A stretch of 47,697 nt of DNA, from NCBI GenBank assembly GCA_010692635.1, contig JAAHGL010000039.1:1-47697 (forward strand). Reading direction: 5' to 3'. Both the position numbers and the translations under genes were made by a program. This document shows, one piece after another, positions 26,486 through 35,400 of this stretch; within the stretch, counting starts at the first letter, position 1, and every line of letters starts with the position of its first letter. The notes beneath the pieces were generated by a model. The model was given only the letters and a program-made list of their open reading frames with translations. It made no database searches and was not told where the DNA came from. The stretch comes from Symploca sp. SIO2C1. GTDB lineage: Bacteria; Cyanobacteriota; Cyanobacteriia; Cyanobacteriales; Coleofasciculaceae.

Positions 26486-29400
26486 CTAAGGTAATAAATT
26501 CTGAGGAGCAATTTTGCAGTAATTTAAACGATCTATCGCATAACTGTAAGGAGGTGGAAAGATTAAACTTGTGAGAGTTGCACTTGCAAGTTCAGGACAG
26601 GCAGGAATGGAAATAGAGGATATTCGATCAAGGTGGGAAGATTGCTGATCATAAAAACCACAACGATTTTCAGTATATTTGCGCCACAATTCCTGAATCT
26701 TTTTCAAAGTTTCACAGGGCATTTGATCTGCTTCTACTTTACTAAAAACTAAACCATCATCATTTAGGTCTGCTTTTGCACCTAATTCTCTCATCAAAAT
26801 TGCATATGTTGTTTTCAGAGGTCCTTCGGTATACTGCCGCTCAAAATCTCTCGGAATACTAGTTTTTATCAGCGTGCCGAATTTACGATTTATTTGAGCA
26901 TCCTTCAGTTCTTGCTCCAGTTGTGGTATTCGATATGTTTGAATCATGTAATTCAGAGATGATTCTGATTCTTTATAAAGATTTTCCAATTCTTGTTTGT
27001 TGTTTAAACTAGAAAGATTTTTAGATATTTCAGCACGTATTTTTCTGTAATAGGCAAGTGCCCGTTCAATATCTCTTTCTTGTTCATTTCTGTCTGCTGC
27101 TTGTTTATGCGAATCTGCTTGCTTTAGCAGCTGATGTAATGTTTTTTCCAGTTTTTCATCTCTGGCAATATCAGGACTTATGTCACTCCAGATGTCATAA
27201 AAATCTGTTTGAAACTGCCGCTGTCGCAAAAAAACAAAACCTCCAGACATTACGAGAATGAGTAAAGCAATACTGACAGCCACTGTCCTCCTCTGAGCCT
27301 CTTTTAGAGCTTTTTTCTCTGCTTTTAATGCTTTCCTACTCTGCTCTAGCTCCCTTTCCCGCCGTTCTTTCTCTTCTCGAATCAAGCGATCGCGAACAGC
27401 TTGGCTCACCTGAATAAATTCTTGAGCCAAGCTTGACAGCAAACCAAGGTCAGAATAATCCAACAGGTAACTCTCAGCTTCCGCTAATTTGGGTCCTTGC
27501 AAGAGAAAAGCAACTTCTTCCAACTTCCCTTTCCCTTGCCACTCTTGAGCAGCTGCCTCAATCTTGCGCTCGATTCTAAGCGCCTCCCGGTTCTCATTCA
27601 CCCACTGGCGCAGTCGAATCCAATGGCGAATTAGAGCTTCATGAGCAACATCCACCACCGTTTCCGTCTGGTTGCCCTCTGTCCGCTGTCGTAGTTCATT
27701 GGTTACTATCAATCTGGCATCTGTTAGTTTCTGGATTACCTGATCTATCAGTTTTTCCGATTGCTGTGGGGTAACTAAATCTCGTTTGAAAACTTGCCGC
27801 CGTGTATCCTCGGTTCCTTCACCCAACTGTGTTAACCGCAAAAAAATCCGCTTGGTTGCTAGCTGCTCGTCCTCAGACAAAGATTCATAAACTTCCTCAG
27901 CTCGGTTTGGTAATGTCTCCTGCACCCCACCCAACCGGATATATTCTGCTAAAGTCAAGTAATTTACTGTGCGTTGCTGCCACAATTCCGTTAGGGTGTA
28001 CTGCAACAGGGGCAAACTACCAGGTCCTGCCACATCTGCTAGCATTTGGGTGACTAGTTCCGGTTCAACTCTTTCCAAGCCTACCTTTTTAGCTGGTTCA
28101 GTGATCGCTTGCTCTAGTTCCTCCTGAGTCATTGGTGTTACAGTCACCAGGTGCTCCTGAATTTTGCTAACTAATCCGGCATATTCCTGCTCTGCGCACT
28201 TACCAAAGAAATCTGCTCGCATAGCAATCACCAAGCAGAGTTTACTTTCTGTCGGCTCCAATGCTCCCAACAGGCATTCAAAAAACTGCTGCCGCTCCGT
28301 TTCATCCCGACACAAGGTAAAAACTTCCTCAAACTGATCCACTGCCAGCACCACGCGCCCCTCACCAGCAGCAGCGGTAACCAGATGCCCTAAACCAGCA
28401 GCACCAGTACTAATCAATTCAGTTGCCTTGGCAAGCTGGCTAGCATGATCAATAGTTGATAGTTCTGACTCTACAAAGGCTTCCGCTAAACTCCGGAGGG
28501 GATGCTTATTGGGACTAATAATATAGATAGGCCAACTGTCACTATTAGATAACGACTTTCCCTGCTTCAGCTGATGGATTAACCCAGCTCTGAGCACCGA
28601 AGACTTACCACTCCCAGAGGCTCCTAGTATTGCCAGAAAATTTCCCTTTCGCACTTGTTCCACCAACTGATCCGTCAGCGTAGTTCGCCCATAGAAATAT
28701 TGGGGGTCTTCCTCATTACAATCAAAATAAGCTAAACCCTTGTAGGGACAAATGCCCTCCAAAGGCAAATTATTCGATTCAACCCTTCTGCCAGTAAGGA
28801 TAATTTGACCACCAAAATTAGCATAAATGGGACGCTGGGGTGCTGCTTTTAATGCCTGATTAATAAAATTGACTAGGGTGTAGTTAGTTACCGGGCCATC
28901 GGTTCGCTGCCTGGGGTCAAGTCCCTGTAATAAGGCTCTCGTAAAAATGCTGTGATTACCACTGACTTCCTCATAAGCCTCTTTGTACTCCCGGCAGGCA
29001 GCAATGAAACAGCGATCGCGTTCTTTACCTCCATTTCCCGGATCAGCTTCTTCAAAATTGAGCAATTCACCGCTATAGCAACAATCAAGCCAAATAATTT
29101 GCCGTTGCACAGGACTTGCTTCGAGCAGTCGGCGCAGCCATTGCAGGGATAAACCCCAAATATTAAAATCAGGGTTGACATCACTGGTAGCCAAATAGCC
29201 TTCCTGAATACCTCGATGTTTACGGAGTCCATGGCCAGAGAAATACAGTAGGGCTGTCTCTGGAATGTTTTCCCCTTCAGGCTTAAACAGCTCGACTAAT
29301 GCTTCTTCCAGCATAGTCAGACTCACTTTAGATTTGGAAGTGCGACCTACGCGAATTCTGTTATTTTGTTTATCCGGAACAGCAGGGAGCCGCTTCACCT

Positions 29401-29524
29401 CGAAGTCCCCATACTTCGTCAGGAGCTGAGCAACTGCCTCAGCATCCTCTGAAGGTGCTTTCAAGTTGCTTAATCGCTCAAAACTGTAGGTATTAATCCC
29501 AACTACAACAGCATCCCGACTCAT
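26486..29524 (-). CDS. Caspase-like protease - nSTAND NTPase - transmembrane protein
   Basis: 1012 residues. The N-terminal C14 caspase-like domain (1-246) has the catalytic His98 in YFSGHG and the Cys149 in LDCCYSG. Next comes an nSTAND-type NTPase (about 258-620) with GICPYKGLAYFD, FYGR, Walker A GASGSGKS at 301-308 and Walker B VVLAVDQFEE at 391-400. A basic coiled stretch (ERRERELEQSRKALKAEKKA) leads into one membrane helix (about 748-766). The 246-residue tail has a helical part, then an EF-hand-like loop DLNDDGLVFSKVE and RKYTENRCGFY. Such proteins are thought to trigger protease activity when the NTPase domain senses invasion. The ATG at 29524 has AGGGA upstream. Divergent from the Trypco1 gene. 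Confidence 0.92.
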   Translation of the reverse strand: MSRDAVVVGINTYSFERLSNLKAPSEDAEAVAQLLTKYGDFEVKRLPAVPDKQNNRIRVGRTSKSKVSLTMLEEALVELFKPEGENIPETALLYFSGHGLRKHRGIQEGYLATSDVNPDFNIWGLSLQWLRRLLEASPVQRQIIWLDCCYSGELLNFEEADPGNGGKERDRCFIAACREYKEAYEEVSGNHSIFTRALLQGLDPRQRTDGPVTNYTLVNFINQALKAAPQRPIYANFGGQIILTGRRVESNNLPLEGICPYKGLAYFDCNEEDPQYFYGRTTLTDQLVEQVRKGNFLAILGASGSGKSSVLRAGLIHQLKQGKSLSNSDSWPIYIISPNKHPLRSLAEAFVESELSTIDHASQLAKATELISTGAAGLGHLVTAAAGEGRVVLAVDQFEEVFTLCRDETERQQFFECLLGALEPTESKLCLVIAMRADFFGKCAEQEYAGLVSKIQEHLVTVTPMTQEELEQAITEPAKKVGLERVEPELVTQMLADVAGPGSLPLLQYTLTELWQQRTVNYLTLAEYIRLGGVQETLPNRAEEVYESLSEDEQLATKRIFLRLTQLGEGTEDTRRQVFKRDLVTPQQSEKLIDQVIQKLTDARLIVTNELRQRTEGNQTETVVDVAHEALIRHWIRLRQWVNENREALRIERKIEAAAQEWQGKGKLEEVAFLLQGPKLAEAESYLLDYSDLGLLSSLAQEFIQVSQAVRDRLIREEKERRERELEQSRKALKAEKKALKEAQRRTVAVSIALLILVMSGGFVFLRQRQFQTDFYDIWSDISPDIARDEKLEKTLHQLLKQADSHKQAADRNEQERDIERALAYYRKIRAEISKNLSSLNNKQELENLYKESESSLNYMIQTYRIPQLEQELKDAQINRKFGTLIKTSIPRDFERQYTEGPLKTTYAILMRELGAKADLNDDGLVFSKVEADQMPCETLKKIQELWRKYTENRCGFYDQQSSHLDRISSISIPACPELASATLTSLIFPPPYSYAIDRLNYCKIAPQNLLP

Positions 29525-29641
29525 AGATGTCCCTGTGAAAGTCTTGACTAAGCGTTACAGAGTCTTTAGTAGAGTACTATTATGACTAACTCTGTAGCAA
29601 ATGCTTCTAATAATATAAATATATTTCATTGGTTTTAATCT
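29525..29641. promoter_or_regulatory. Divergent promoter region, caspase operon / Trypco1
   Basis: This 117-base AT-rich spacer separates two genes reading away from each other, so promoters for both must lie here or overlap the genes. TACTATTATGA near 29575 is a possible -10 region, but I cannot assign boxes with confidence. Confidence 0.4.
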
Positions 29642-30031
29642 ATGACCAAGCTCACACCGATCCGCTTAGATGACGATACTGTAATTTATATTGAAGCCAC
29701 GGAAGACGTAGAGGCTCCTTCAGTCAGTACAGAAGAACCTGTAGAGGAAGAAGAAGAGGCTCTGACTAGTAAAGGAATGAGTCCTGATGTACTGAAAAAG
29801 CAAATGGCTCAAAATTTTCAGGCAATTCAAGGGACGATTCGAGCCTACACAATCTATACTTTGAGTGCCTTTAAAAAAGTTGCGATCGCTGAAGTAGAAA
29901 AAGTAACTTTAGAATTCGGTATCGAACTTGGTGGCGAAGCAGGAGTTCCCTACGTCACCAAAGGAACTGCTAAAAGTAATCTCAAAGTTACAGTACAGTG
30001 TTCTTTCCCAAAAAATACTGAACAAAAATGA
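29642..30031 (+). CDS. Trypco1-type (trypsin-co-occurring domain 1) protein
   Basis: 129 residues. A first strand (TPIRLDDDTVIYIEA) leads to an acidic linker (EEPVEEEEEALT), a helical centre (MAQNFQAIQGTIRAYTIYTLSAF) and the strands EKVTLEFGIELGGEAGVPYV and KSNLKVTVQCSF. The ELGGEAG..Y(V/I)TKG pattern is characteristic of Trypco1 domains, small proteins found next to trypsin-like or caspase proteases and NTPases in bacterial conflict systems. The gene is divergent from a caspase-nSTAND gene, which is the expected context. Its biochemical role in these systems is not settled. Confidence 0.83.
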   Translation: MTKLTPIRLDDDTVIYIEATEDVEAPSVSTEEPVEEEEEALTSKGMSPDVLKKQMAQNFQAIQGTIRAYTIYTLSAFKKVAIAEVEKVTLEFGIELGGEAGVPYVTKGTAKSNLKVTVQCSFPKNTEQK

Positions 30032-30158
30032 GATATTACAGTTCCTGTAACTTTCCACACTCATTTCTTCTTTTTAGTAGGGAAAACTCTTATTCCTTCT
30101 GCCTCCTGCCCTCTGCCTCCTGCCTTCTAACACTCATTACTTCAAAACCGGAATCAAT

Positions 30159-30178
30159 GACTTATTCAGCAAACCCTA
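30159..30178 (-). mobile_element. Single IS/MITE end overlapping a stop codon
   Basis: Read on the minus strand it is TAGGGTTTGCTGAATAAGTC, the same end sequence as at 17761-17779 and 47556-47575. The first three bases form the TAG stop of the nucleotidyl cyclase gene. The downstream CCGGTTTTGAAGTAATGAG also matches the plus strand at 47584-47600. Confidence 0.6.
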
Positions 30179-31843
30179 AGTAAGCCGTTGCAAATAGATT
30201 TGGACAACGCTATCACTGGGATTTTTTTGTAAACACTCATTAAAAAGGGATTTGGCTTTCTCAACTGCTCCTTGATAGTAGTAGATCACAGCTGCTTCAA
30301 ACGTCAGCTTCGTTGCCAATTTGACTTGTTTTTGGGGGGGAGGATCAGCCTCAAATACTTCAAACACCCCTACTTTCTCAGCTTTCCCCCGAACTTGCAC
30401 TTGATCGATTAACCGTAGAGCATAGTTCATCTGTTCTTCAAGCTGAGCAAAGGTGTTATGGGAAATCAGCAAGGGAGTTTGGTAGACTTTGGTCAACTGC
30501 TGGAGGCGTGAACCAAGATTAACTGCATCACCGATAACGGTGGTATCGATGCGAAAGTCACCACCTAATGTTCCTAGCATCAAATTCCCTGTATTAATGC
30601 CAATACCAATTTCAATGGCTTGGCGACCTAATTGTTGTCGGTTTAGGTTATATTCTGCAAGGGTTTTTAACATATTCACCCCTGCCTTCACTGCGCTATC
30701 AGCACTCCCTTCAAACAGTGCCATAATTTCATCACCAATATATTTATCAATAAAACCACCATTGGCAATAATTGCCGGTTCCATACGTCGGAGATAGCCA
30801 TTGATAAACTTAAAAGTATCTTCTGGGGTCATTTGTTCCGAACGGTTTGTAAACGAACGGATATCGGCAAATAAAACCGACATTTCTTTCTCTATAGATT
30901 CTCCCAGTTGAATTTCCGTGATACTTTTGCGAGCCAGAGATTGCAAAAATTGACGGGGAACGAACCGGGACAAAGCTTCATTAAGTTGGAACAATTCTTT
31001 GGTAAACTGTTCTCGTTCGGCTTCAGCTTGTTTGCGATCGCTAATATCCTGAAAAGTAGCAATTGCCTGAAAAATCTGACCAGTTTTATCCTCAATGGGA
31101 GTAGTTGAAACTTCTAAGGGAATGATCTCATGTGGATAGTGAATTTCAAGATCCTCAACATAAACCGTTTCTCCAGCTAGAGAACGGACAATTGGTAATT
31201 GCTCCGTAGGATACAATGCTTCAGTTCCTGCCTGATAAAAGTTGAAATCCGTTGAGAGTTCATTAGTCTTCGTGTCAGGTAGAACCTCTAGCTTGAGTAA
31301 TTCCTGGGCTTTCTGATTGGCATAGGTCATTTTTCCCGTAGTATCGTGAACAGCAACACCAATAGGCATTGCTTCTAAAATCTGAGTCAGGCGACGCTCA
31401 CTTTCTCGCAGTTGAGCATTCTGTTCTTCAAGTTGTTTGATATGCAGATACTTCTTGAGAGCTTCTTTAAGAGTCAGATTAAGATCCGTGGCATCCCAAG
31501 GTTTAGCAATATAGCGGTAAAGGTTAGCTGAATTCACAGCATTGCCCACTGCATCTACTCCTGCTTGACCAGTGAGCATAATCTTCAATATATTCGGATA
31601 TTGGTCATGAATCTGAGAGAGGAGTTCGTCACCTTTCATTCCCGGCATCAGATAGTCAGAAACAACCGCAGCAATTTTGATTCCTTCTGTATGTAGTTCT
31701 TCGATAATTTCCAGAGCTTCTTCACCACTTTCAGCCGCTTCTATTTGGTAATTTTCACCAAAGTTCCGCTGTAATTCCTCTGCAAGACTTTCCAACACCA
31801 TTGGTTCATCATCGACTACCAGAATTGCTAGTTCTTCGTTCAT
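30176..31843 (-). CDS. Receiver - PAS - class III nucleotidyl cyclase
   Basis: 555 residues from the ATG at 31843. The receiver domain (5-125) has the acidic pair D11-D12, the phospho-acceptor D63 in VVSDYLMPG and K114 in AKPWD. A PAS domain (about 150-265) follows, then a class III cyclase catalytic domain (about 320-500) with metal-binding Asp residues in VLFADIRSFT and YIGDEIMALF, and the transition-state stretch TTVIGDAVNLGSR. The Lys in DKYIGD suggests ATP as substrate, so cAMP is the likely product. The C-terminal 50 residues resemble one TPR. The start overlaps the upstream receiver gene (ATGA). Probably regulated by phosphorylation from the hybrid kinase encoded upstream. Confidence 0.92.
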   Translation of the reverse strand: MNEELAILVVDDEPMVLESLAEELQRNFGENYQIEAAESGEEALEIIEELHTEGIKIAAVVSDYLMPGMKGDELLSQIHDQYPNILKIMLTGQAGVDAVGNAVNSANLYRYIAKPWDATDLNLTLKEALKKYLHIKQLEEQNAQLRESERRLTQILEAMPIGVAVHDTTGKMTYANQKAQELLKLEVLPDTKTNELSTDFNFYQAGTEALYPTEQLPIVRSLAGETVYVEDLEIHYPHEIIPLEVSTTPIEDKTGQIFQAIATFQDISDRKQAEAEREQFTKELFQLNEALSRFVPRQFLQSLARKSITEIQLGESIEKEMSVLFADIRSFTNRSEQMTPEDTFKFINGYLRRMEPAIIANGGFIDKYIGDEIMALFEGSADSAVKAGVNMLKTLAEYNLNRQQLGRQAIEIGIGINTGNLMLGTLGGDFRIDTTVIGDAVNLGSRLQQLTKVYQTPLLISHNTFAQLEEQMNYALRLIDQVQVRGKAEKVGVFEVFEADPPPQKQVKLATKLTFEAAVIYYYQGAVEKAKSLFNECLQKNPSDSVVQIYLQRLT

Positions 31844-32235
31844 ACTGATTCCAGGGCTGTTGTCATGATTTTGAGTAACTCTTCTTCGCGCCACGGTTTA
31901 TGAATGCAGCAGTACAGATTAGCTTCCCGCCTAGCCCGCTCAATCGCCGCATCATCAGCTTGCCCAGTTAACATAATTGTTGTAATGTCACCAAATTGCT
32001 GATACACTTGAACTAAAAACTCATCTCCTCGCATTCCCGGCATCAGCCAATCAGAGACAATTACAACAGTTTTGACTCCCTCTTCATTTAGCTCTTCGAG
32101 GATTTCCAGGGCTTCCTCTGCACTTTCAGCAGCTTCATACAAAAATTGCTCACCAAAGTGACGGCTAATTTGCTCCTGGAGGCTTTCCAGGATAACAGTT
32201 TCATCATCCACACATAGAATTGCAGCTTCAGTCAT
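31840..32235 (-). CDS. Single-domain response regulator
   Basis: 131-residue receiver domain with D10-D11, the phospho-acceptor D62 in VSDWLMPGM, and K113 in HKPW. It is closely related to the receiver domain of the next gene (AAES.EEALEI.EEL..EG.K and LMPGM.GDE occur in both), so one arose from the other by duplication. It has no output domain and probably passes phosphate or protein contacts on. The stop overlaps the cyclase start by four bases. Confidence 0.93.
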   Translation of the reverse strand: MTEAAILCVDDETVILESLQEQISRHFGEQFLYEAAESAEEALEILEELNEEGVKTVVIVSDWLMPGMRGDEFLVQVYQQFGDITTIMLTGQADDAAIERARREANLYCCIHKPWREEELLKIMTTALESV

Positions 32236-32242
32236 ATCTTTA

Positions 32243-32287
32243 GAATTGGGAATTGGGAATTGGGAATTGGGAATTGGGAATTGGGAA
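32243..32287. repeat. Heptamer tandem repeat GAATTGG x6
   Basis: Six perfect GAATTGG units plus GAA, eight bases upstream of the response regulator start codon, where they may fall in the leader of its mRNA. A further array of TTATTAC/TCATTAC lies at 32357-32399. Confidence 0.9.
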
Positions 32288-32438
32288 AATGATTCTGGCT
32301 TCTGATTTTAAAATAGGAGTCAGGAGTCAGAATAATAACGCTGTTTGAGGATAATCCAGACTTATTACTCATTACTTATTACTTATTACTCATTACTCCT
32401 TTCTAGCTAGATTTTAGAACTTCTCGTGAAAAGTCAGA

Positions 32439-35400
32439 TTACTGCATGGGCAAGGTGACAGTGAATGTGGTGTTGCCAGAGACAGAGGTAAAGGTAATTG
32501 TTCCCTGATGTTTTTTAATAATCTTTTGCACAATATCCAAACCTAAACCACTGCCTTCTCCCGCCGATTTGGTGGTGAAGAAAGGTTGGAAGATTTGATT
32601 TTGAATTTCTGGGGGAATACCACAACCGGAATCTGTAACTTCAACAACAATGTCTTGATTTTGCTGACGCACCCCAATCTCAAGTGTCCCTTTGCCATCC
32701 ATTGCTTGAACTGCATTGTGAATTAAGTTTGTCCATACTTGCACCAATTCATCCCCATAGCAAGGAATCTCTGGGACAGGTTGATAGTGGCGAATGACTG
32801 TTACACCCTTTTTGAGATAGTTGTGGTAAAGTTCCAGCACGGTTTGCATGCTGTCAGTAATCTGGACTGATTGTTTTTGCCCACTGTGATCATAACGGGC
32901 ATAGCTCTTGAGGGCAAAGACAATTTTAGAAGCCCGTTCAACAGCGTTGTTAATATTTTGGCTATTGGTGTGGAGGCGGGCAATATCGTAGGCTATTTGC
33001 ACAATTTGGTTGGCTTGAGGAGTTTGCAGCAGGGACAGTTGAGAGTCGTCAAAGCTCTGATGTAATCCTCCTTCCGTCAACAAGTGAGCTAGTTGTTTGG
33101 CATTAGCAATGTCATGAGATTGAAGTTGTTTAGTCAGCGTGCGTTTAATTTGGCGTTTTTCCCTGGTACTGAGTTTGGCTTGACTAGTGAGGGCTTGTTC
33201 TAGGAAGCTGAAAAAGTCAGCTTGCTGTTGTAAGCTGAGTTGGGGCAGCAGTTGAGGTAGTTGGGACAAGGAGGCTTCTAAAGCTTTATCTGTATTACCA
33301 ATCGCAGCGCGAATAGCTCCCAAAGGCGTGTTAATTTCATGGGCAATTCCGGCAACCAATTGCCCCAATGCTGCCATTTTTTCCGACTGAATTAACTCAT
33401 CTTGGGTGGCTTTGAGTTCTTGTAAAGTTTGGGTGAGTTGTTGATTGTTTTGCTGCAACTCCTCTGTGCGTTCAGCAACTTGTTGTGCCAACGTATCATT
33501 GTAATCTTCTAGTCGCTGGTAAAGTCGGGCATTTTCGATGGAGATGGCAGCTTGGGCAGTGAGGAGGTTGAGGATTTCAAGGTGTTCTGGGGTGAAGGCT
33601 TCTGTGGTGAGGTTGTTTTCCAGGTAGAGGATACCGATTAATTTTCCTTGATTGAGGATAGGAATGCAACAGAGACTTTTAGGTGGCTTTTGTCTGAAGT
33701 AGGGGTCCCGAACGAAGGTTTTATCTTGTTCGATGTTGTTAATGAATAGGGTTTGCTGCGTCCGCTTGACAGTATTAATGATACTACTGGGTAGGTTATC
33801 GGTTTGGTTAAGGGCAATGGTAGACAGGTAACAGTTCCCATCAACACATTGAGCAGCAATTTCCCAAGTGCCGGAGTTATCTAGAATTAAGGTTCCTTGA
33901 TCTGCTCCAGCATTTTCCAGGACAATGTGCATCAACTTAGAGAGTAAGGCATCAAGTTTGATTTCTTCAGAAAGGGCTTGGGAGGCTTTGATAGCGGAGG
34001 CAAGATCAAGAGCGTCAGAAGTTTCTGTTGAAGTACTGGTGATGGTTGCCGTCGCCATCTGAGTCATTGTTTCACCTTTTGGCTGGTGAAGAATGAAGGT
34101 GAGAAGTTGAGGATAGGTTTGTTCGAGATGCTCAGTCTTAGCTTTAGCTCCCCATCGGGAATAGCAATAGTAAGCTTCTTGCATGTAAGCTGTAGCAACT
34201 TTGTCTTTACCCCAGTCAAGGTAGAATTTAGCAGCCAGTTCGTTGGCTAAGGCCTCTTCTTGGAGGTATTCATTAGCTTTTGCTCCAGCAATAGCAAGAT
34301 CATATAATTCTATCGCTTCAACTTTATTCCCTAATACACGGTTTTTTTCTGCTTCCACTAAGTCGTATTTATGCTGAAAGTTCATCGGGGCATGGCTTGC
34401 CCAAAGCTTCATATTCGATTGATTGACTTGAAGCTGCTCTAAATACTGCTCTTGTTGAGAGGCATTTGCTTGAGAATAGAGAGCTAGCAAGGCAAGAGAA
34501 TAATAAGCATTGATCACAGCAACAAAGGCATAACCTGCAGCCGCTTGCACATATTCCGTCCCTGAAGCGGCACTCTCTAATGCATGATCATATTCTTCAA
34601 ATTGATAATAAAGTATAGTTTTAGCAGTATAAATACCAAATACCAGGGTGTAATTCTTAGATGCCATCAAGGCGGGCATTATTTGTGTTTCATCAAAGTC
34701 CTCACTAATTAACTGAAGCTTATTTGCCGCATCTCCTACGAAGTTCATTGCTAGTTGCTTCCAGATACCGGCAAATATATATGAGGTCTCTAGATTTAAA
34801 TTGATCAATCTTTCGATATAGGGAATCTGACTTTGTATAATGGATGGTAAATACTTGCCTACTAGAAATAAATAAGCACAGTAATTATTGCCACAATAGC
34901 CAGCAAATTCTATGTCACCTGATTCTAGACCACTTTGAAAACCCTCTTGTAATGGCTCGATACTTTCTTTAATATGGTTTTCCCAGAGACTAACATGAGC
35001 ATAATAGGTCAGGTACGCCTTTGCCTTGCACTCTGTAGCGTTGAAGTGTTCCAGAAACTTTAGTGCTAACCGTCCAAATTGATTGGCAGGTGCTAACTCA
35101 TTTGCACCAGCAAGTATCAGTCCATAGAACCCATAAGCAATTGCACTAACCCTAGTAAATCCATACTCTAGACATAGAGTAACCATTGTCATAGCCAGTG
35201 AGGGAAATAGGTTGGGTCTCATGGAAAAGAGGGGATAGAGAAGTGTCCCCATAATGCGCATAGCTGCTATCTTCAGGGGATCGGTCATTTCTGGGATATT
35301 ATTCCAGTCCCCATCAATGAAAGTTGGAAATTCCAGAACTAAACCCTTAGATGTATCGATCGCAGAAATATTAATATCTAACAATTCCAATGTTTGCAGT

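Noticed and set aside
28888-29232. 114-residue minus-strand frame inside the caspase gene
   Set aside because: It is another frame of the caspase domain coding sequence without its own start signals.
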